A stretch of 64,000 bases of DNA from Burkholderiaceae bacterium (GTDB taxonomy: Bacteria > Pseudomonadota > Gammaproteobacteria > Burkholderiales > Burkholderiaceae_D), in NCBI GenBank assembly GCA_004298905.1, contig SCTK01000007.1, positions 1-64,000 of the forward strand. The letters run 5' to 3'. The translations under genes and the position numbers were made by a program. Numbering within the stretch: the first letter of the stretch is position 1; every line of letters begins with the position of its first letter. Below the pieces are notes generated by a model. The model saw nothing but the letters and a program-made list of their open reading frames with translations. It was not told the origin of the DNA and did not search any database. This document shows positions 11,475 to 19,090 of the stretch, one piece after another.

Positions 11475-11821
11475 CATCTGCCGGCAATCTCTGCCCAGAC
11501 GGCGTGACGGCGCGCGCATAAAACATATCCACTGACGTATCCCCAATAGCGCCCCGGGAGGCGAGACATTCTTCGGCATCCTGCGGGCCGGGGGTGGTTG
11601 CGGCGCTCGATATGATCGGGCGGCACCGGACGTTGCTGGCGCGACTGTTGGGTGTCGCGGTTAGACCCGGTGGGGCGCGGCGGCCGATTTGATTCCTGTG
11701 TTGTGGCACCGATGCAAAGCGTGCCGATGCTGAGACAAAGATCGAGATCGGGCGTGGTGCTGGAAGGCGCTGGCTCGGGTGTGCGCCGCCGCAGTTCGGG
11801 CCCTGAAAATTTCGCTCTCAT
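11474..11821 (-). CDS. doubtful small ORF of unknown function
   Basis: An open frame of 115 codons whose start overlaps the stop of the small ORF above by four bases (ATGA), with AGGTGA seven bases before the ATG. The predicted protein is rich in R, P and T and has no recognisable domain, membrane segment or signal peptide. Composition does not look strongly protein-like, and the downstream half has a more protein-like alternative in another frame (to 11392), so a frameshifted remnant is possible. Coding status is unsure. Confidence 0.25.
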   Translation of the reverse strand: MRAKFSGPELRRRTPEPAPSSTTPDLDLCLSIGTLCIGATTQESNRPPRPTGSNRDTQQSRQQRPVPPDHIERRNHPRPAGCRRMSRLPGRYWGYVSGYVLCARRHAVWAEIAGR

Positions 11822-12021
11822 GATTCACCTCGGCGCATTTTGCTGAACAGCGTGAACAGACCGGGCAACAGCATCAGGTTTTTATCCAGCGCGCTGATCG
11901 AGGGGTATGACCGGTCGATCTCGGGTGCGCTAGAACGTGTGGAAGAAGCGCGCCCGCCCTGACCCGAAGGAACGACATAGTGGGTCACGAGCAGACATTG
12001 CATTAATCGTAGCGTTTTCAT
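11818..12021 (-). CDS. small hypothetical protein
   Basis: A 67-residue open frame starting MKTLRLM, preceded by GGAGGT with good spacing (minus strand near 12026-12031). The C-terminal half (SALDKNLMLLPGLFTLFSKM) has ordinary protein composition; the N-terminal half is not a clear signal peptide. No family was recognised. It is transcribed away from the stress-gene block and may form a pair with the ORF downstream. Confidence 0.35.
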   Translation of the reverse strand: MKTLRLMQCLLVTHYVVPSGQGGRASSTRSSAPEIDRSYPSISALDKNLMLLPGLFTLFSKMRRGES

Positions 12022-12339
12022 GGCGACCTCCATATTCGAAAGAGGGTGAGGGGGGTGTATCTGCTCTCAGCGTAGGCCGAGACCCTGTGCTTGCTTATCG
12101 GCCCACGCGGGAAGCGTGCTATCAGGTAATGCTGATCTGTAGGTAGGCAAGTGAGCGTAGGTGATATCTGACAGGGGATTCAGCGGTGGGGTGGGTGGTG
12201 TTGGGCGGTGCCCTGACGCGCCGGCACGGGTGGTGCACTAGAGTCTAAGGGTGGCCGGTGGCATTGGTTGCCGCGGCTGTTGCGTTGATTGTTTTGCAGT
12301 CATCCCTCTGGATTCAACCCATCATTGAAAGGATTCATC
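12022..12339. other. divergent intergenic region before the yqjD-like gene
   Basis: About 320 bases between the minus-strand small ORF and the plus-strand stress block. It must contain promoters for both directions, but no hexamer pair good enough to call was found. The part around 12060-12250 is G-rich on the plus strand. No further gene is seen. Confidence 0.4.
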
Positions 12340-12669
12340 ATGGCACGCACTACTTACCCAAAGAGTATGACCACTGAGCTTCAGCGCATCATTGAACAAG
12401 GCAACGCGATCATTGAGGAGCTGGGCGAAGGCAAGGAGTCGGCCGCTTCGGCGCTGAAAAGCAAATGGTCTGAGATCGCCGAGTCGGCGCGCAGCACGTT
12501 TGACAAATATGCGGAGACGGTGGCCGACAAAAGTTCGCAGGTGATCGAAGGCGGAAAGATGGCGCTGGAGAAAGGCCGCGGCTATGTGCGTGAGCACCCC
12601 GCACAAGCGACAGGGCTGGCGGTGTTGGCCGGCGTGGTCGTCGGTTTTTTGCTGGCGCGCCGGAAGTAG
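12340..12669 (+). CDS. DUF883 / ElaB-YgaM-YqjD family membrane-anchored protein
   Basis: A 109-residue protein: a long amphipathic helical region (about 10-85, rich in A/E/K) and a single C-terminal membrane segment (GLAVLAGVVVGFLLARR). This is the layout of the YqjD/ElaB family, inner-membrane proteins linked in E. coli to ribosome association in stationary phase. The start has AAGGA eight bases upstream. It is followed by a YqjE-like gene, as in the E. coli yqjDE pair, which supports the assignment. Confidence 0.8.
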   Translation: MARTTYPKSMTTELQRIIEQGNAIIEELGEGKESAASALKSKWSEIAESARSTFDKYAETVADKSSQVIEGGKMALEKGRGYVREHPAQATGLAVLAGVVVGFLLARRK

Positions 12670-12737
12670 CGCTGGAAAATGAGAGCAGCTAACGCGAAAG
12701 ATCGATTGAACTCGCGGTTTCTGCAGGAGGAGGTTCT

Positions 12738-13085
12738 ATGTTGCGTCTGTTGCTGGAGCTGATTGGTGCCCGTTCTGCCCTTGCTCTGGCGGAGTTGCGG
12801 GCGGAGCGTGCGTGGATGAAGGGGCAGGCTGTCATGAAAATAACCGGGTGCGGTTTGCTGTTGATGGCGGCTGTACTGGCAATGGTTTTGGTGACGGGGT
12901 TGCTGACTGAAATTGAACCGATGCGCATCATCGGCGGCGCACTTGTGCTCGTGCTGCTGGCGGGGCTGGGCCTTCTGCTTTTTGTGTATTTCCGTGCGCG
13001 CCAGCGCCGGCCGTTTTTGTGGTTGACCCGTTCCATCATCAAATCGGATCTGGCGCGCCTGGGTGTGCGCTCGTTGCTGCACTAG
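12738..13085 (+). CDS. YqjE-like / phage holin superfamily membrane protein
   Basis: A 115-residue protein with an N-terminal amphipathic helix ([20 protein letters not shown]), two adjacent hydrophobic segments (about residues 36-55 and 62-85) and a basic C-terminus. This matches the YqjE family within the putative holin-like superfamily III. The Shine-Dalgarno is strong (GGAGGAGG). It lies 68 bases after the DUF883 gene, so the two are probably cotranscribed. Biochemical function is unknown; a lytic holin role is not implied. Confidence 0.7.
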   Translation: MLRLLLELIGARSALALAELRAERAWMKGQAVMKITGCGLLLMAAVLAMVLVTGLLTEIEPMRIIGGALVLVLLAGLGLLLFVYFRARQRRPFLWLTRSIIKSDLARLGVRSLLH

Positions 13086-13132
13086 AGCATGTATCGGGCT
13101 TGTATCGTTGCCCCGCATCAAGGAGAGTCATT

Positions 13133-13294
13133 ATGTTGTATTACGCTGCTGTATTTTTTGTCATCGCGCTGATTGCTGCGCTGTTCGGTTTTGGCGGGAT
13201 CGCTGTCGGTGCTGCCGGAATCGCGCAAATCCTTTTCTTCATTTTCATCATCGGTTTTGTGATCAGCCTGATTCTGGGGCTGGTTAAAAAATAA
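13133..13294 (+). CDS. DUF1328 (YtjA-like) small membrane protein
   Basis: A 53-residue protein made almost entirely of two membrane helices joined by a glycine-rich turn ([15 protein letters not shown]), the signature layout of DUF1328/YtjA. AAGGAGAG lies seven bases before ATG 13133. Family members are commonly found with other stress-related envelope proteins, as here. Function is unknown. Confidence 0.8.
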   Translation: MLYYAAVFFVIALIAALFGFGGIAVGAAGIAQILFFIFIIGFVISLILGLVKK

Positions 13295-13467
13295 TCCTTG
13301 TGAGAATGCGGGAGATCCATCACGACATGAAAATCATTGCGCGGTGATGATTGCGCACAGGCCAAAAAAGGGACACTTAAATTCCCGGCGCCTCTATACT
13401 TGTCTGGCAACCGTTGTGGCATAGAAATCAAAAAATAGTCCATCCTGGGCGCAAGAAAAGGAACCTT

Positions 13468-14925
13468 GTGGGAAACAAGACGCTTAAGCTCTGGCTGACT
13501 CTGAGCGCCATCTTCATCATCTCCGGCATCACTGTGGGGGTGGTGCTCTATTCGCTTTACCGGGATGAGGTGCTGGTGGAGCGCATCAGCGCGATTCGCG
13601 AAAGAATGATCAGCCTGGCGAGCATACGCACTTGGGTGGTCGATAGTGAAACCTCGCAGCGCGGCTATGTGATTAGCGGCAATTCCACCTTTCTCGAACC
13701 GCTGACCACAGCCCGCGAGCATTTGGGTGCGGCCCAGAAAACCTTGCGCAATCAGTTGATTGCCGATGCGAGCATGCTGGAACTTAACAGCACATTGGAA
13801 CGGCTGATCACGCTGCACTACGAAAACATCAAGGCAACGCTGGCGCGTGCAGCGCAGGGCAACTTCAGTCAGGCTGAGCAAATGGTCAGCCGCGGCCAGG
13901 GGCAGAAAATCATGGATCAGATCCGTGCGGTGATTGGCGAGATGGAGACCTATCATCAGCAAAGGCTGACCGCCGCATCAGAAGAGCGACGTACGGCGAT
14001 GTTGTGGGCGCGGCTGGCGACGATTGCGCTGGGAGGGTTGATTCTGGTGTTGATTGCGACACTGGCTTATATCATCGACCGCGAATTGCGGCATCGCGAG
14101 CTTTATCAGGAACAACTGAATCAGGAAGTGGAACGGTTGGCGGCGGAGTTGCGCGAGCGTGCGGAGGAGCTGGACACGCTCTCGACCTATTTGCAAAACT
14201 CGATCGAGAAGGAGCGCGCGCAGTTGGCGCGTGATCTGCACGATGAATTTGGTGGGGTGCTCACTGCACTGAAAATCGAATTGGCGTGGGTCGAAGGGAA
14301 GGCCGAGGCTTATGACGAGACGCTGACGGAGCGTACGCGCCAGGTGAGTGCGCGCGTCAATGACTTGATCGATCTGAAGCGGCGCGTGATTGAAAATCTG
14401 CGGCCGTCGCTGCTCGACAATCTGGGGGTGGAAGCAGCGCTGACTTGGTATGCGAGGGATGTCACCGAGCGGGCCGGTCTGGCGCTGGAATTGGACATCG
14501 ATACGCTGGCACTGCGTCCGGCCTCGGAGATTGCGATTGCGCTGTTTCGCATTGCGCAGGAGGCGATCAGCAATACGCTCAAATATGCCCAGGCAACCAC
14601 GGTCCGCCTCAGCCTGAAAATGAAGAACAATCAACTGCGCCTGGAAATTTCCGACAATGGGGTGGGCATCGACATGAGCGCCCGCACGAACAAACGGCTG
14701 ACGCACGGCCTGGCGGGGATGAAGCATCGGGCGTTGACTTTGCGCGGACAGTTTTTCATCTATTCGACGCCGGGACAGGGCACCACCATCATTGCCGAAA
14801 TTCCCTATCAATCCGCTGTCGTTTATACGCCAGAACGGCGCGCACAAGAGCCGTCATCTTCGCAATCCAGCGCGCCTGATCGAAGCACTAGCTCTCAGGC
14901 CGCAAGGGAAACCGCAAGCGGATGA
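13468..14925 (+). CDS. CHASE3-domain histidine kinase of the NarX/DesK type
   Basis: A 485-residue sensor kinase. TM1 (about 8-30) is followed by a periplasmic CHASE3-type helical sensor (35-170, with VVDSETSQRGYVISG), TM2 (about 175-200), a coiled coil, a HisKA_3 dimerisation domain with the phosphoacceptor His258 (ARDLHDEFGG) and an HATPase domain (Asn369 in EAISNTLKYA; DNGVGI). The start is GTG 13468, chosen for AAAAGGAAC just upstream; an in-frame start at 13414 lacks one. The 3' end overlaps the convergent receiver gene by 38 bases. The partner is probably the NarL-type regulator at 15496-16152. Confidence 0.88.
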   Translation: MGNKTLKLWLTLSAIFIISGITVGVVLYSLYRDEVLVERISAIRERMISLASIRTWVVDSETSQRGYVISGNSTFLEPLTTAREHLGAAQKTLRNQLIADASMLELNSTLERLITLHYENIKATLARAAQGNFSQAEQMVSRGQGQKIMDQIRAVIGEMETYHQQRLTAASEERRTAMLWARLATIALGGLILVLIATLAYIIDRELRHRELYQEQLNQEVERLAAELRERAEELDTLSTYLQNSIEKERAQLARDLHDEFGGVLTALKIELAWVEGKAEAYDETLTERTRQVSARVNDLIDLKRRVIENLRPSLLDNLGVEAALTWYARDVTERAGLALELDIDTLALRPASEIAIALFRIAQEAISNTLKYAQATTVRLSLKMKNNQLRLEISDNGVGIDMSARTNKRLTHGLAGMKHRALTLRGQFFIYSTPGQGTTIIAEIPYQSAVVYTPERRAQEPSSSQSSAPDRSTSSQAARETASG

Positions 14926-15328
14926 GTTTCTGCAGCCGGTGAAAATCTTTTGATTTGTCGAGAAATTCGTCGGCACCGACCGTGCGCGCAGCCTGCTCGT
15001 ACATGGGCAAGGCAAAATTGGTGAGCACCAGCACATAGGCCTCTTTCGAAATCGAGTTGCGCAGGTGTCGAATCACGGCCAGCCCGGTGCCCTGCGCCAG
15101 TTGAATATCGACCACCGCGACATCGAAGGGCGCGCTGCTATCGAGCAGCAGCAGCGCTTCGGTTTCGGTGCTGGCGGAAAGAATTTCCTCATACCAGCCA
15201 TCGCTTTTGAAGCTGTTCAGGAGATAGGTGAGGATGAGGGGCGAGTCCTCTACCAAGAGCATGCGTAACTGCCGTGTGGCCCGTGCGCCGGAGCTGTCTT
15301 GTGCCAGGGGAAAATGAAGTTGTGACAT
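14888..15328 (-). CDS. stand-alone response regulator receiver protein
   Basis: A 146-residue CheY-like protein with no output domain. The acidic pair Glu27-Asp28 (LLVEDSP), phosphoacceptor Asp74 (VVDIQL), Thr103 (VLTNF) and Lys125 (DKSKDF) are all present, so it should accept phosphate. It overlaps the end of the kinase gene by 38 bases in convergent orientation. It may act as a phosphate sink or a second output for the CHASE3 kinase; this is inference from position. Confidence 0.85.
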   Translation of the reverse strand: MSQLHFPLAQDSSGARATRQLRMLLVEDSPLILTYLLNSFKSDGWYEEILSASTETEALLLLDSSAPFDVAVVDIQLAQGTGLAVIRHLRNSISKEAYVLVLTNFALPMYEQAARTVGADEFLDKSKDFHRLQKLIRLRFPLRPES

Positions 15329-15495
15329 TTAGACTGATGGCCCATGCAGTGCGACATTGTTTTCAAGCAAACCCTAGCCGATTCAGGCACTCAGCCCATA
15401 ATAAGTATTCTAGGGTGTGCTGCAGCGCTTGCCATCAGCCACACCAGCGTTCCTTTGTAGGAATCTTCCGATGCTGGTTCGGGTGCTTTGCGCGA

Positions 15496-16152
15496 TTACT
15501 GGATCAGCCCGTTTTTAATCGCGTAATAGGTCAGATCCGCATTGGTTTTGAGATTCATTTTTTCCAGGATGCGGGCGCGATGGGTGCTGATGGTTTTTAC
15601 ACTCAAAAATAATTCGGCGGCAATTTCGGTCGGCGAGCGCCCGGCGGCCAGTTTGGTAAAGACTTGAAATTCGCGCTCCGAGAGGAAGGTGTGCAAGGGT
15701 TTATCGGTGTTCTTGATCAAACCCAGAGCGAGCTGGCTGGCGAGGTTGGGGCTGACATAGCGCTGGCCGCGTGCGACGGTTTCAATGGCTTGCAGCATCT
15801 GCGCGGGGGCAGTGTCCTTGCCGATAAAGCCGAGCGCGCCGGCCTTCAGAGCGTGCATGGCATATTGCTCTTCAGGGTAGCCGCTGATCATCAGTACGCC
15901 CATTTCTGGTCGCGCATTGCACACGGTGCGCAGCACATCCATGCCGGATAAATCGGGCAGGGAGATATCCAGCAGCATCACATCGAAGGTGTTGGCGCGC
16001 GCCTGGGCGATTGCCTCTTTGCCGGTGCTCGCCTCGGCCGTGACCTCGATGTGGCCGGTCTCTTCAAGAAACTTTCTCAGCCCGGCGCGAATCAGCGCGT
16101 GGTCGTCCACCATGATGACTTTGATCGTACGGGTCTCAAGTGTTGCTGGCAT
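15496..16152 (-). CDS. NarL/FixJ-family response regulator
   Basis: A 218-residue DNA-binding regulator: receiver domain with Asp16-Asp17, phosphoacceptor Asp62 (LLDISLPD) and Lys112, then a LuxR-type HTH (about 157-210, LSEREFQVFTKLAAGRSP). HisKA_3 kinases normally pair with regulators of this type, so it is the likely partner of the kinase at 13468. It is transcribed away from csbD, with 307 bases between them, and the stress genes on both sides are candidate targets. Confidence 0.9.
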   Translation of the reverse strand: MPATLETRTIKVIMVDDHALIRAGLRKFLEETGHIEVTAEASTGKEAIAQARANTFDVMLLDISLPDLSGMDVLRTVCNARPEMGVLMISGYPEEQYAMHALKAGALGFIGKDTAPAQMLQAIETVARGQRYVSPNLASQLALGLIKNTDKPLHTFLSEREFQVFTKLAAGRSPTEIAAELFLSVKTISTHRARILEKMNLKTNADLTYYAIKNGLIQ

Positions 16153-16459
16153 GGAGCGCCTCTTCTGAGTTGTTGTTGTGAGATTCCAGCTTAACCAGCG
16201 ACTTGGCGCCGGTAGTTTGGCGCCTTAGTCGAATGGTTATGCAGAGCATAGCTCGGGTCGGCCTGGAATCAAGGGTTTTTGTTTTGATGCTGTGGGTAGA
16301 GCATTTGCGGGCGACACCGGCGAGTTTGTCAGCTTCTTCCGACACACGGCTCGGACAGCCTTACAGCAGGGTTCAGCGCCCCGCCGATGGAGGAGGTTGT
16401 GTGCAGCTACTACGCTGTGCCCATGGCGCTGTTCGGCGCTATTTTTAAGGAGTTCAATC

Positions 16460-16687
16460 ATGAATAGAGACATCATCGAGGGCAATTGGAAACAACTGAA
16501 GGGGAAGGTCAAGCAACAGTGGGGAAAGTTGACTGACGATGCCGTCGACAAGATCAATGGGGATCGCGAGCTGCTGGCCGGCAAGATTCAGGAAGCCTAT
16601 GGTGTGGATCGCGATGAGGCCAAGAAACAGATCGAAGCATGGGCCAAGGCCTGCGAGAAATTCCTGTCGAAAGAACCGCACCACTGA
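16460..16687 (+). CDS. CsbD-family stress-response protein
   Basis: A 75-residue, highly charged helical protein starting MNRDIIEGNWKQLKGKVKQQWG, the typical CsbD/YjbJ opening. Family members are strongly induced by general stress; molecular function is unknown. AAGGAG lies seven bases before the ATG. The BON lipoprotein gene follows after 48 bases and probably shares the transcript, which ends at the terminator near 17100. Confidence 0.88.
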   Translation: MNRDIIEGNWKQLKGKVKQQWGKLTDDAVDKINGDRELLAGKIQEAYGVDRDEAKKQIEAWAKACEKFLSKEPHH

Positions 16688-16735
16688 TCCGCTGATTCCG
16701 ATAGAGATCATTTTTTAGTCACTCTGGAGATTCAA

Positions 16736-17044
16736 ATGAAAAAATCAATCCTGGCCAGTTTGCTGGTTGCAGCATTGGCGGTTTCCATGACGGCTTGTAC
16801 CAGTACACCGACACAAGACAGCGCCAGTGAGTATGTCGATGATTCGATGATCACGGCGAAAGTGAAAGCGCTGTTTGTGGAAGACCCCACCGTGAGTGCA
16901 ATGCGCATCAACGTGGAAACTTTCAAAGGTACGGTTCAGCTGAGCGGCTTTGCCAACAACGCGGAAGAAATGCACCGCGCGGTTCAACTGGCGCGCACGG
17001 TCAAAGGTGTCAACAGTGTCAAGAACGACATCCGCCTGAAATAA
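16736..17044 (+). CDS. BON-domain lipoprotein (OsmY-like)
   Basis: A 102-residue protein with a lipoprotein signal (hydrophobic core then VSMTAC, Cys21) and a single BON domain (about 35-100, DDSMITAKVKALF ... VKGVNSVKNDI). BON proteins sit in the periplasm or outer membrane and are often osmotically induced. It follows csbD closely and is followed by a strong intrinsic terminator. Confidence 0.88.
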   Translation: MKKSILASLLVAALAVSMTACTSTPTQDSASEYVDDSMITAKVKALFVEDPTVSAMRINVETFKGTVQLSGFANNAEEMHRAVQLARTVKGVNSVKNDIRLK

Positions 17045-17072
17045 AAAGGCCAGGATCCCGTGGCGCAAACGG

Positions 17073-17108
17073 CCGGCAGGAATTCAAAATTCCTGCCGGT
17101 TTTCTTTT
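17073..17108 (+). terminator. intrinsic terminator after the csbD-BON genes
   Basis: A perfect 12-base-pair stem (17073-17084 with 17088-17099), loop CAA, directly followed by TTTTCTTTT. A textbook rho-independent terminator 28 bases after the BON stop codon. Confidence 0.92.
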
Positions 17109-17247
17109 CCTGGTCGGCCGGTTTTATTGTTTGTAAAAACAAAGTGACATGCCGGCCATGGAAAAAATTTGCCATGAAATATTTCCATCGCCGCGTGACG
17201 CTGTCTATATTGTCTAAATCTTCTGACACGTCTGAAGGGAGATGTGT

Positions 17248-17562
17248 ATGTTGATTACCTTTGATTCCAAAGCTAGCGCGCGGGTGATGATGTTTGGCGA
17301 TGTGGCGCAGCAGTTGCTGCAGTTGATCGGCAAGACACCGGATCAGAAAGGCGTGATTACAGTGGAGCAGCTGCCGGAGGCGATTGGGCGGCTGCGTCAT
17401 GTGGCCGCGGTGAGCAAGGCGCAAAGAGGTGAAGAAAATGAGGGTGGCGATGGGCAGACCAGAGGGCGCTCGACGGTGAGCCTGGCGCAGCGGGCGGCGC
17501 CGCTGCTGGAATTGCTGGAGTCTTCGCTGAAGGCGCAAGAGCCGGTGGTGTGGGGCGTGTAG
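17248..17562 (+). CDS. DUF1840 domain protein
   Basis: A 104-residue protein starting MLITFDSKASARVMMF, the characteristic DUF1840 opening. The family is mainly betaproteobacterial and of unknown function. ATG 17248 is chosen over ATG 17242 because the Shine-Dalgarno AAGGGA ends seven bases before it. A -10-like TATATT lies at 17206-17211. The glycosylase pseudogene starts 18 bases after its stop codon. Confidence 0.8.
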   Translation: MLITFDSKASARVMMFGDVAQQLLQLIGKTPDQKGVITVEQLPEAIGRLRHVAAVSKAQRGEENEGGDGQTRGRSTVSLAQRAAPLLELLESSLKAQEPVVWGV

Positions 17563-17580
17563 CGAAAAAACACATCGCGG

Positions 17581-18171
17581 GTGAAAACTTCTTTCGACGA
17601 TTTTGCGGCGCAGGTGCGAAGTTGCACCTTGTGTGCCTAACATTTGCCGCTGGGTCCGCGGCCGGTGTTTCAGCTGCACCCGGCGGCACGCATTCTGATC
17701 GCAGCGCAGGCACCGGGGCGCAAGGTGCACGCTTCCGGCCAGCCTTTCTCCGATGCCAGCGGCGATCGCTTGCGCGATTGGCTGGGCATGTCTCCCGAGA
17801 TTTTCTACGACGCACGGCGCGTGGCGATTGTGCCGATGGGGTTTTGCTACCCCGGTACCGGCAAGGGTGGTGATCTGCCGCCGCGTCCGGAATGCGCGCC
17901 AACGTGGCGGGCGCCAATGCTGGCGCACTTGTCCCGTCTGGAGTTGACGCTGGTGATTGGCCAGTATGCACAGGCTTGGCATTTACCCGCGGCGGGCGCT
18001 TCAGTAACCGAGGTGGTGCAGCGCTGGCGTGAGCATTGGCCACGGGCGGTACCTTTGCCCCACCCCAGCCCGCGCAACAATATCTGGTTGCGGCGCAATC
18101 CATGGTTTGAGGCTGAGCTGATTCCCCTGCTGCGCGAGCGGGTGGCGCAGATTCTTGAAAAATCAGGTTGA
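17581..18171 (+). pseudogene. uracil-DNA glycosylase family gene with an in-frame stop
   Basis: From GTG 17581 the frame reads an N-terminus typical of this UDG-like family (FDDFAAQVRSCTLCA), meets TAA at 17638-17640, and continues in the same frame with HLPLGPRPVFQ and a complete remainder (IAAQAPGRKVHASG ... PLPHPSPRN ... ). The stop replaces one residue, so one base change explains it. The lost N-terminus carries the CxxC pair. The downstream part alone (from about 17644) would lack it. This is either a recent nonsense mutation, a sequencing error, or a truncated reinitiated protein. Confidence 0.75.
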
Positions 18172-18935
18172 ATCCTCGATTCGGACAATTTCCGGCGGCA
18201 TGTCCGCAAGCAAATTATGGCAATTATTGTCTAAAACAATATAAAAGCTGCGCATCTATCAATAACTTCTTGCTTCGCGTTTTGCGTGCCGGGTTGTCCT
18301 GATTTGTTGGGCGTCAAAAAAGTTTTGGTTGCGGGCTGGTTTTGTCGATGCGATAGCCGGCGGCAACCTGAATCGTGTGCGCCGCCACCAAACCTATCTG
18401 GCGCCATCCCGGTAACTGCGCTATCTGTCTGGAAGCTGTGCGCTATGCGTGGCGGGTGCGTTTTTCGTGGCCGAGGTTGGCTTGAGCGTTTGCGGACGCC
18501 GTAGCATTGGCCCTTCTCTGTGCCAGGACGATCAGGCCGCATCCCAAAAATTTTCTGCGCCTATTGTGTTGGCTGCTGGTATTGGGTGAAGGCGGTTACT
18601 TTGCGCAAGGAATTTTGGCTCGTCATGTCCCAACCTATCTTGATAGGAAGCAAATTTCTTTGGGTTCTGACCGGTACCCGGACTTTTCGATCTGGCTCCG
18701 GCAAGGTAGCATTTCTGATTTTCTGTTTTTGCCCGCCTCTTTGGCTGCATTTTTCTTTTGGCGTCTGCGGCGGCCAAGGGATTGGCTGTGCCTTTAATTT
18801 GGCCACGCCGGCGTTCTTTATTCCGACCGGCGCCTATTTTGGGCGGGATTCACACGTTTCTTTTCTTGCCTGTCCCCACACTATTGATTGTCCGGCAGGA
18901 ATGGAATGTCATCCGCCAAGCCCATTGAATGATTT
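18172..18935. other. gene-free stretch before the parS sites
   Basis: About 760 bases after the glycosylase. Two overlapping open frames on the plus strand (18507-18797 and 18520-18999) lack ribosome binding sites and protein-like composition. A small inverted repeat, ATTGT/ACAAT, lies near 18225-18240. No DnaA box, tRNA or mobile element was recognised. It may be decayed sequence left by loss of the genes usually found next to mnmG. Confidence 0.4.
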
Positions 18936-18951
18936 GGTTTCACGTGAAACA
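18936..18951. other. parS partition site, copy 1
   Basis: GGTTTCACGTGAAACA matches the 16-base ParB-binding consensus TGTTTCACGTGAAACA at 15 of 16 positions. It lies 20 bases from a perfect copy and about 140 bases upstream of mnmG, with parAB downstream. Confidence 0.9.
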
Positions 18952-18971
18952 TTGGCGCTGAGTTGGTGGCG

Positions 18972-18987
18972 TGTTTCACGTGAAACA
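18972..18987. other. parS partition site, copy 2
   Basis: TGTTTCACGTGAAACA is an exact match to the universal bacterial parS palindrome. Together with copy 1 it forms a tandem loading site for the ParB encoded at 22456-23337. Confidence 0.95.
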
Positions 18988-19033
18988 AAGCCGACTTGAT
19001 TGGCGTTATTTGCTGATAAGCAGCGTCTTGTGA

Positions 19034-19063
19034 TTGCCCTGGTTGCTGGTGGCCCCGTATAAT
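19034..19063 (+). promoter_or_regulatory. sigma-70-type promoter of mnmG
   Basis: TATAAT at 19058-19063 is a perfect -10 box, with TTGCCC (19034-19039, four of six matches) 18 bases upstream. Transcription would start near 19070, leaving a leader of only about 20 bases with no clear Shine-Dalgarno before the mnmG ATG. Confidence 0.65.
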
Positions 19064-19090
19064 TCGCCCTCCCGGTTTGCGGTTTCTCTC

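Noticed and set aside
12738-13085. Prophage holin
   Set aside because: Similarity is to the YqjE group of the holin-like superfamily; no other phage gene is near and it follows a YqjD-like gene.
18507-18999. Overlapping open frames before mnmG
   Set aside because: No ribosome sites, non-standard start for one, poor composition, and the frame covers the parS sites.
18172-19090. Replication origin beside mnmG, as in E. coli
   Set aside because: No sequence close to a DnaA box was found there; only parS sites are present.
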